From assembly GCA_030407315.1 (NCBI GenBank), contig JALQPE010000237.1, positions 62,001-126,000 of the forward strand: a stretch of 64,000 nt of DNA. Direction: 5' to 3'. Origin of the DNA: Asparagopsis taxiformis (taxonomy: Eukaryota; Rhodophyta; Florideophyceae; Bonnemaisoniales; Bonnemaisoniaceae). The notes under the pieces were generated by a model. The model was not told the DNA's origin, ran no database searches, and was given only the letters and a program-made list of their open reading frames with translations. Position numbers and translations under genes: made by a program. This document shows positions 47,745 to 56,180 of the stretch, in pieces; the stretch's first letter is position 1; every line of letters starts with the position of its first letter.

Positions 47745-48646
47745 ATGGCCTCTTTCACATTCCTCGCTACCCTTCTGCTTGTGGCGGCAACTGTCCAGGC
47801 GCAATGTCCGTCCTATGAATTGACGACTGTAACCAACGCTGCACGTACCCGAGCGGGTCTTGAAGACATACTCGACAGATTCAGAGAAGATATCGGTGGC
47901 AGGTCCAATGGAGACCGAACCGGTTCGCAGGGAAGCGGAAGACGCGAGGTTCGTTCCGATACATTCATTAAGGAGATGTTGTTTTCACATACAAGTATAT
48001 ACTAACTTGAAATTGTATGCATGTTTGCGTGGCTTAGGTTGGTTTTGGAAGAGTTACAGTCCCGTTCGAGCTTCCAGGAGACTTTTTCAACAGGGGAAGT
48101 AACATTCGAGGTATTACAATGGATACTGAAACTGGAACTTTCTTGGTATCCACGCCACCGGACGGTTCCGATTTGAACTTTGATTCAATTCTGCCGTCAA
48201 GTCTCACAGATGGTTTCAGGCCGTTTAGCACAACTTCTCCTCGTGGTAATCCCCCGCGTCTCTTCTCTCCGCTTTTCTCCAACATGTTCACTGCCAAATT
48301 CCGTATCCCCGGCACGAATAGATTGGCTGCTTCTTCAGCATTTGGTGCCATATTCCTCGATGTCGATATTCCGGAACAGACTTACATCGAATTCCTCGAT
48401 CAGAACGACTGTCTGATTCAAAGGGTGTTCGTGCCGGCGATGAACAAGGGTATCAGTTTTGCTGGTCTTATTGTTAAGAGGAGAGGGGAACCCATTCCCA
48501 GAATCTACTCTGTGAGAGTCAAGCTTGGTACATCTTCTATTGATGAATTTTCTAGAGAGTACACCACCTCGGATACACCAAATACGCTGGAGCAACGTCT
48601 TGATGTTGTTGTTTTGGATCTCCTCCTTTTCGGAGAACCGGAATAA
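47745..48646 (+). CDS. Secreted protein of unknown function, spliced
   Basis: Two exons (47745-47948 and 48038-48646) give 270 residues. A signal peptide (FTFLATLLLVAATVQA) precedes a domain that starts with an N-terminal helix and contains, in exon 2, GFGRVTVPFELPGDFF and then AFGAIFLDVDIPEQTYIEFLD, VFVPAMNKGISFAGLIV and IYSVRVKLG. This order of strands resembles beta-sandwich domains seen in secreted bacterial PEP-CTERM-type proteins, but that is a pattern resemblance only. The protein ends with an acidic LLLFGEPE tail. The intron model is supported by the phase, the branch site and the strand pattern beginning immediately at the acceptor. Confidence 0.7.
47949..48037 (+). other. Spliceosomal intron with perfect TACTAAC branch site
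   Basis: An 89-nt phase-0 intron with donor GAG|GTTCGT, branch site TACTAAC at 48000-48006 and acceptor GCTTAG|GTT 31 bases later. The in-frame reading through it reaches a stop at 48005, and splicing removes that stop. Confidence 0.75.
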
Positions 48647-49199
48647 GCATGAATTGCAAAGTCCAGCTTAGTGGAATTGGGTCGTTACAATACCAATTAA
48701 TCACCAGTGTGTTGAGCACCTGCGTTCTCCACTATCTGATAAGTTTTGTTATGCGTACCTCAAAATGTTGAGAGTGTATGATGTCTCTGCTTTCTCTAGC
48801 ATTGGACCATTAACTAATTCACATGACGTCTGGAACCTCCGGAAAATATAGGATTAGACTAAGAGTAAAAAGGTGGCGGACAAGCGGTCCAGAACTAATC
48901 AGCCAGTCTGCCATAAACCTTGTGAGTTGAGCATCAGTCTGCCTAGTTGCGGCTGTGATAAACTGTGTCAAACGATAGAGTCGTTGCAGTGTGTATCAGC
49001 CACGCCAATATTGTGTGAAATGGAATCGAACATTTGTTGAGAACAGGAGATGATAGTAAGCCGTGACTGCCGTTGTTAGTAGAATGACGTGCTAGACTAT
49101 GGGTTGTTCCTCCTGCCGAAATTTAATAAGTCTGACGATTCGCAAATAGAGGAATAAAGCATATTCACCGGATACCCTTGGATATCTTGGACAGAATAG

Positions 49200-49412
49200 T
49201 TTTGGAGAGCTGGCGAAACCTTACTATTCCGAAACCAAACGTATTACCATTGCTGCCTTCCTGAAGTGGACGTGGAATCGGCCAATGGGGAGTATGTTGT
49301 TCTTCCAATTGTACTCGCGCACAACAAGATTGCCACATCAATGGAATACGAGGTTCAAGTTCTTTCTGGGGTCAGAGATCAGCATGATCTTGTTGAGCGT
49401 CAATTAAAATGA
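49200..49412 (+). pseudogene. Coding relic of unknown family
   Basis: A 70-codon frame without an ATG and with strongly coding-like sequence: YVVLPIVLAHNKIATSMEYE, then VQVLSGVRDQHDLVERQ before the stop. An in-frame TAG lies immediately upstream. It looks like the last strands of a lost beta-rich protein. Confidence 0.35.
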
Positions 49413-51139
49413 GTTAGGCAACTTTGCATCTGGATAGCGGTGAGCTGAGGCTGCTCACTGACAAAGACTTTGTGGAGTTGCTCGCAATGCAGAAGTGGAA
49501 CGTACATCAGCGCAATGACCAGCCGTTCTATGATTGAACAACAACGCAGGAAGTGGATTGAAATATATTCTGCTGTTGTATATGCGCTTTCACTTTGATT
49601 CTCAATCAATTCAAGTCGAACATAAATGCGTCGAAACGATCCGACTTCAGATTTCGACATACCTCGCACCTGCATTACATTTTCTGCATGTTGAAGTCCT
49701 AGAGTTTCCTCTCCGGTTGAATCCAATCCGTGTCTCGTACAGAAAACTCAAAGACAGGCAGACGCGATTGACAGATATTTGCTGTTGTACCCCCTTGACA
49801 TTGAACGCACTCGGCACAGTCGACCTGGTGAAATAAATCCCCTGTCATGTGGTTGACATGTACAAGATCCAAGCAATACAGTAGCCATACCAGCCTTGAA
49901 TGGCATCCATGTGGCATTGTCCGTCATAGCCATAATGGCAGGACATTCGCATTGCAGACCTCAAGGTCAATATGTCAGGGGGCATCAAGAACAAATGACT
50001 GCGAGAGCACACTCTACATTGTTCTAATTCGATATTTGCAGGTTGCACAGCAATCTCACACGGTTCCGATAACATACGGGATCACGATCTTCGTCGACAC
50101 ATGATAGATCTGAATACAAGTGCTGCCGTGCCGCCTGCCCACTATATAATTCCTTCTTCAGTGGCAGTTATTCCCCGACGACATATCTGGCTACTGAAGA
50201 GGATGTATCTGGTGTGAATGTTCTAGATGGACGACTGGCACATTCACTGTGATGACCTTGACTTTTGGGTGGACATATCCACCAATACTCGCCGTAGAAC
50301 GGAAATTGAAGGGTATGCAAGGGACCCATTTCAGTTTTAGAAGCATCTTGATCTTTTTGTTATATGTGAACTCCTAAGCAATCAAATATAGAGCAGAAAG
50401 AGCTGCATATCGTTCATTCATTTCCACAAAATCGCGGTGTAAAGACAATTACCAGCGCTCCATCGCAGATCTCAACAGCTGCCCTGAGACGCGCAATCAT
50501 TCGCCCAAGCTGTATAGTATAGACGAATTTCATTATGTTTATCTGGTTCATCTTCTAACCGGAGCACACGCAGACGTCAACCAGGGACCTATGCACAATA
50601 TCGTCAATGCATCCCATGTTTGCCAGGGTTCTGGCGTTTTTCCCGAGGTACAGCAACATTGTTATGCCCGCCGAGTCACCCTGGGACATTCACATGGAAG
50701 TTTGGATTCATTCATCGGTAACATTGTGCGCGAATCTGTTCGACTAAGAGATGTTCTTCTTGTTTGTCCATGAAGGATTCTTGGTTTCGGTTCCGGTCTT
50801 CACAGAAGGACGTGCGATCGATACGACGCGGATAAGATTAGCACTGAGTTTAGCGCTACACCACGCTTCCTGTGCATTAGGTGCGCTGTTCCGAATGCAT
50901 AGAGTATTGAGGCTTTGTGCAGAGGGATTGTTCGTGGTGAGATTATCGGTCGGGGTCAGATGCACGATATGTATGAAGGGCCGCATCTCCTGATGGGAAG
51001 ATCTACATTCGCAAGGAGAGAATTTCAGTACGGAGTCGGACGGTTTTGAGTGCAGCAGTTGTGGAAAGGAATCGGGTGTAAGAAATAGGCGATCTAGATC
51101 GTGCAGAGATAACATTGTTCAACATGGAAGACCTATACG

Positions 51140-51164
51140 CCCATCTGAGCTGAGCTCAGATGGG
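51140..51164. repeat. Perfect 12-bp inverted repeat
   Basis: CCCATCTGAGCT and AGCTCAGATGGG are separated by one base. It could be a hairpin or a protein-binding palindrome; there is no gene next to it. Confidence 0.7.
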
Positions 51165-51658
51165 TTGGTAGCGGGAAAAAAGTAGAACGGAAGACATTTG
51201 AGCGTCTAGCAGCGGACAGGACGAAGAAGACAAATGTGTGATGTGCACTGCAGAGTCGCAGAGCTTTCGAGATGGAATCTGTGTCAAATGTGAAGGATCG
51301 CCGACCAGACCCGAGGAAATACACAAGTTGCCTGAGAGGTTGGACCACCCTCGTGGAGTAACGGACCGAGATTGTGATGCACGTCCAGAAAACATATGGA
51401 CAGCCATGAAGACACTTGGTCTCTGGATCTCACATTTCCTTTGTTCGAAAATTTTTCAACTGTTTTAAAGAATTGAAATTTTACACAACCTTGATAGCCA
51501 ACAGTCCGATGCAAACCGTTTTACAATTACTAACCCCCTGTGAATTGTTTTTTTGAACGTTACAGCGAAAAGGGTACCCTTGAGGGTACCCCATTTAAGT
51601 CGAGAGTATAAAAAAGACTTGGCAGTGCAAAGTTCCCTTGTTTACCCGAGTAACTGTT

Positions 51659-53050
51659 CTACCAGTCTGAAATGCTGCCTCGAGGACAAGAATTTTCCCC
51701 ATCTGCACTACCCATAATCTCTTCTCCAAGGTACGGTACAGAGCTCGTAGCATCCATCGATAAATGCAGTACTCCAGACCGATCTGTTTTCACAAGGCCC
51801 ACAGAGAAGTTTGTCTTTCTCTTCTTCCCGTTACAATCGTCTCCTCGCATCTCTCGATCGAATGCACTATACATCGCGGCAGGATAGTCCAGTGGCACGT
51901 TGATCACTTTTCGCACACATCTGCTGAATATGACGACAAGAAAAGCAAGTCCTAATACAACAATTAGCGGAGTGACGAGCGTTGCATTGATGACTAAAGT
52001 GTTGACTGCTTCAAAGTCTTCATTGTCTTGGACCATGCCGACATCTCCAGGGAGTCCCATTGCTAACATGGCAATCACTCTCCCGGCTTGATCAAAGTTC
52101 GGTTCAATACTCGAAAAGCTCTGAGGACCTGCAAGCGTTTGTCTGAAGTAATCTAACATCAGAAACATTCGCAGACCACACCCAATACAGCCAGCCTCTG
52201 TGAATGTATCATTGCCTATCTTGACCACTGATGTAGATCCGCGACGAACAACAATAAAATTCTCGCCAGAAATGGCTAAGACGACCAAAATTCCATCTCC
52301 AGAGTTGAGGAATTCCGAGCAGACAAAATCGGAATTAGGCATTTCTAAACAATGTCTTACATGTGTTCCATTTTCTCTTCGCTTTCCTCGGAACTCATGA
52401 TGGGAGATGTTGACTTCAACATATTCAGCATTACTTGTAATGATTTCCGACATATCTTTGTTGGATATTGCAAGACCAGGTTCCTTCCCTAGTCCATTAT
52501 ATGTTCTCTCGCATTTGAATGCATGTACTGTCGCAGCCCCCAACGTGCATGGATTATCAAACACAAAACCAGTACTATTGCCAGTGTAGCACCTTCCATC
52601 TGGCCGTACCCTTACTTCATGCAATTTACTCCCTTCCAAACGCAAACATGCTTCCATCACACCCATCTCGATACTCAAATTTCTAAAGTTACCTACATCT
52701 TCAACGGAGGCTGAGAGGCCTCTCAGCTGAATTTGGCTTCCCCTCTCCCTGTTCTCCAATTCATATTCAAATGCAAACTCTGCCAGTAGCAATACAGCCA
52801 GAATCGTCGAAAACGCGATCAACTTCCATAAGAATCCAAACACGCCACCGAGAACCGGTCCAGAGAAATCGCGCCGAGTGCCAAAGCCAGTCCATATTCG
52901 AACTGGCCTGCCAGACTTGACAATTCTCTGAGCTCGGATGCGGTTTATTTCGTACAAAGCGGGTTCTATGACTGCAGCGATGACAATTTCAAGCAACAGA
53001 AATTTGATAACGTTTGCCAGCCCCGAGTTGATTTGAATTCGCCATGACAT
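51659..53050 (-). CDS. Membrane protein of unknown function, paralogue of the gene at 31784-33355
   Basis: A 463-residue protein from the ATG at 53050. Membrane segments lie at about residues 11-30 (VIKFLLLEIVIAAVIEPAL), 72-92 (WKLIAFSTILAVLLLAEFAF) and 347-370 (LVTPLIVVLGLAFLVVIFS), with a soluble domain of about 250 residues between the second and third. That domain has some ten Cys and several N-glycosylation motifs. The tail after the last helix (KKRKTNFSVGLVKTDRSGVL) aligns with SIDRKISVGVVFSGGVSTL in the paralogue. Helix order, domain sizes and strand are the same in both. No known family is recognised; a surface or organelle receptor-like role is conceivable but not shown. Confidence 0.7.
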   Translation of the reverse strand: MSWRIQINSGLANVIKFLLLEIVIAAVIEPALYEINRIRAQRIVKSGRPVRIWTGFGTRRDFSGPVLGGVFGFLWKLIAFSTILAVLLLAEFAFEYELENRERGSQIQLRGLSASVEDVGNFRNLSIEMGVMEACLRLEGSKLHEVRVRPDGRCYTGNSTGFVFDNPCTLGAATVHAFKCERTYNGLGKEPGLAISNKDMSEIITSNAEYVEVNISHHEFRGKRRENGTHVRHCLEMPNSDFVCSEFLNSGDGILVVLAISGENFIVVRRGSTSVVKIGNDTFTEAGCIGCGLRMFLMLDYFRQTLAGPQSFSSIEPNFDQAGRVIAMLAMGLPGDVGMVQDNEDFEAVNTLVINATLVTPLIVVLGLAFLVVIFSRCVRKVINVPLDYPAAMYSAFDREMRGDDCNGKKRKTNFSVGLVKTDRSGVLHLSMDATSSVPYLGEEIMGSADGENSCPRGSISDW

Positions 53051-54100
53051 ATCGAAAGCTCTTCAGTGATAGGTTGGTCCTATTCAAGAAGAGAGTGGTT
53101 TTGGAACTACTTGATATGGCAGCTGGGTGTCCTCAAGTTGAATGTTTTATACTGCTCTGATGTGAATTTCAAATTCGTCAGCAGGCATCGCAAAGAACGC
53201 ACAGCTTCCCTGAGAGTAGTGAAATGAATACTCTTTCCAAGGCATGGTACACGTGCATGAATACAAATGAAGGAGGAAAAAATAGGTTGCTTTAGCGCCG
53301 CAGAGACATATTGAAACGCTGAAATGTGGGTTGTCTGCTCATTTTCGTATTGCGCGAGGTAAAACACCTGCTTCCAAATTTAGAAGCGTGCAGACTTGCT
53401 ATGATCATAGATTGGAACAATGAAATGAAATAGTATTGTTGCCGGTAACGATGGGAGCCCGTTGCAAGGTTTTAAGGCGCCACGGATAGACGTGTGAGCT
53501 CCATTATACACAACGGGTTGACAACTTGTATAGACGCCCACGCAATTCATCAACCGTCGAGATGTCATGAAATAGAGACAGTCATTGCTGTCATTTGTCT
53601 GCATATGCAAAATATTTCTCATGCAAGTGGCGTGATGCGGCAAAGCTGTCAATGTAGCACACACGTCCGGTTTAGATTAATTTTAATACAACGCTGGCGG
53701 CTATGGATTGGGTACACGTGGCGCCCCATAAAGTAGCGCCACAGTATCCGCGGCACACATATATTGTGCTGCAGGCGTGCCTGGTAGATAGAGGCGAGTA
53801 GTGAGAGTAAATTGACGTTCGTCTTTACTACCAAAGGGTGGACTCCCTGATCGCTACTAGCTCTACAACCAACCGCACAGCGTTCCATCCAATCGATTGT
53901 ATGATTGGACGTCTGTGCGCAGTGCGATTGCACCGATAGTCACGACAATCCGGATTCGACTGTCCACTGCATTCGCTTTGGAACCATCTACACCCTCTCC
54001 TCTAACTCCAGAAAACTCTACTCTCAGCCCTCGAATACCCCACATCCCTTATTCCTCTCTCCACCCTGTTCTCCTACCCTCACCGACCAATTCACCCAAG
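53051..54100. other. Gene-poor stretch upstream of the Gag-like gene
   Basis: About 1 kb with short frames lacking signatures. The last 100 bases are Pro/Ser-coding in frame with the next gene but open only from TTG and are probably 5' leader. Confidence 0.4.
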
Positions 54101-54997
54101 ATGCCGATCACCCGTACCGCCGCCTCGAAATACAACAAGTTTGTACAGCGGTATGGCATCATCAAGATCAAGGCTGGAATATCACAACAGATCGCGGACA
54201 TCAGTCGAATGGTTCTGGAAACCTACCCAGTAGTCGAACCATCACAATCGGCAACCAGCCTGCCATCTATGCCTTCACCTGAAAGAGTCCTGTCACTTAT
54301 CAAAAACCTTCTCCCACCTCCTTCGGAAATCTTCACTTCGGAAATCTTCAAGCTTCCTCTATTACCAGTAGTGATCCTCTACAACATTGATGAGTTCTAT
54401 GGCTGTCATGAAACACCAGAAGAGTTCACAAACGAACTGAGCCTCCCATCCACAGACAAAAAGGACTTGAGCATGAAGACGATGATCTGGATGGCATACA
54501 TTTTACGATGTGACTTGGAATCTACAACTCAGATTGTGAACATGTTCAAACTATCTAGAAAAATCAGTCCCATGACGTTTGGATCGGCTACAACTCATGA
54601 ATCTCCGAAAGAATTAGACACCCGCCACCCGGCCTCTCTGGCTAAGATCAAACATAAAATGAACCCCCAAAGGGATGCTAACCGCGAGATAAGTAATCAT
54701 CCTGCGCCTCTACCTACCTCATTCGAAGTTGAAACTGTTCACACAAGTCATAATGGAAACCGCCCTCTATCCCTTGAGAATATCGCTAGTCAATCCGAGC
54801 AGATACCTGCCCCCCACATACCAGAAGCCGCTTCCACTGGTGTACATAACATCAGAGGAGGATCCGGGAACATGATGGACGATTTCAGGAAGGCTGGATA
54901 CGTTAGACAGAACTTCAAAGACAGCAAGTTTACTGGCCACCTTGATCCATCGAACTATATCTCTGAGACTACAAGATATGTGCCTGTAGGACCTTAG
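54101..54997 (+). CDS. Hypothetical protein, possibly a retroelement Gag-like remnant
   Basis: A 298-residue frame from the ATG at 54101. It has a basic start (ITRTAASKYNKFVQRYG), a helical middle and a polar, low-complexity second half. The last 40 residues (DDFRKAGYVRQNFKDSKFTG and the following HLDPS) recall the beginning of the capsid region of retroelement Gag proteins, where a similar KFxG motif opens the domain. The frame then stops, so if this is Gag it is truncated. It lies about 260 bases before the start of the Ty3/gypsy element. A host gene of lineage-specific origin is the alternative. Confidence 0.45.
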   Translation: MPITRTAASKYNKFVQRYGIIKIKAGISQQIADISRMVLETYPVVEPSQSATSLPSMPSPERVLSLIKNLLPPPSEIFTSEIFKLPLLPVVILYNIDEFYGCHETPEEFTNELSLPSTDKKDLSMKTMIWMAYILRCDLESTTQIVNMFKLSRKISPMTFGSATTHESPKELDTRHPASLAKIKHKMNPQRDANREISNHPAPLPTSFEVETVHTSHNGNRPLSLENIASQSEQIPAPHIPEAASTGVHNIRGGSGNMMDDFRKAGYVRQNFKDSKFTGHLDPSNYISETTRYVPVGP

Positions 54998-55258
54998 CCC
55001 TTTTAGATAGATTGTACCTCCGAGGAGGATAAGAGGATAGGGATAAGGCTTCGAACTCACGAGTGAGAGCGCCGATTCCACGAGGCTGACGCCTCGTGCG
55101 ATCCTGGTGTGGTGCAATGCAACGTGGCGAACCGCCTTGTACGGTGAAACACCAAATATTTTGCATATATTTTTGAAACTTTAATTCCCACCATATTTTG
55201 GATTCTTTACCCGTCCACAGTTAATCACTGAACGCAGTACACTTGGACTCAGTGGTAC

Positions 55259-55982
55259 ATGTGGGACTCGTCCCGTATTGCGCGGCGAGCGGTTGCGGGA
55301 GGGATAATTCCAGGCGTCTGTAATGGGCGCCAGGAGGGGTCGCTTAAGCGGTACGCTCGAGAGCGTGAGTGGGTGCTCGATAGGGAATCAGCCGCGAAGA
55401 GCCGCGTTGGGAATTGTAGTATACGTGGCAATTCCGAAATTGCAAATATTTACGTTTTCCGCGGAATTCGAATTTCGGCGGATACGACCGGCGACAGCAA
55501 TGCACGAACATTGCTGGCGCATGCGCGCGCGCACCCGGCACACGTGTGCAACGAACGTATTGGCAACGGCCAACGGACCAACGGGTCCCTACGTGTGACC
55601 CACAAGGTCCTTTCCCATTCGGGGACGTTACGAGTAGTGTTTACACTGTAAAGCGATGCCATCGTGGCTATATAGGTATTGGCATCGTGCCGGGAGGGAA
55701 AGGGGACAAGACAACGATCGAGCAACGGCTCTAGTCTACGACTGACTTCTACGTTTACGTTTACGTTTTGCCTAACGAGGCTTCGTCTCCGTCGAGCTGC
55801 GTACTCCCTACCCATCGCCGCACGTAAGGCTGATTGCGTGTAGTGCCTACGGGCTTGGTTGAGAGCGCCTCCGGTGACGTGCCACCTCGTTTATTGAACG
55901 TAATCCTCGCGTGGATTGTTGCGTCGTGACGCTCGTGTCTACTCGCTAACCCTCTACTCTACCTTTCTACCTACCAATACAG
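55259..55982 (+). repeat. Possible 5' LTR of the Ty3/gypsy element
   Basis: The segment begins TGTGGG and ends CAATACA, giving the usual TGT...ACA ends, and includes a TATATA motif at 55670-55675 that could start transcription. No second copy exists in the window to compare with, so the limits are a guess. Confidence 0.3.
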
Positions 55983-56180
55983 TCAAACACCAGCGGGTGG
56001 ACTGCTCGTTTCGTTTCGTAAGGACAGCGTGTCCGTGGCTCGTACCAGCTACTTCTAGAACTAACGTTGTTCCACACTGGTCTCTCGACCTAGAAGTTGC
56101 TACGAGCATAACGACAACCAACGAGGTTGAGCTCTTTTACGTTAACGAAAAGCTACGTGCTACGCTACAGACGACGGTCT

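Larger units (their letters stand above)
48647..51658. other. Long gene-poor stretch
   Basis: About 3 kb with no intact gene. It contains one coding relic (49200-49412) and a palindrome (51140-51164), listed separately. Around 50750-51050 a plus-strand run (MHDMYEGPHLLMGRSTF and neighbours) has weak coding character across stops. A near-palindrome GGGTACCCTTGAGGGTACCCC lies at about 51573. Confidence 0.45.

Noticed and set aside
50744..51115. 123-codon minus-strand frame
   Set aside because: The sequence looks random, and the plus strand of the same stretch has equal coding character.
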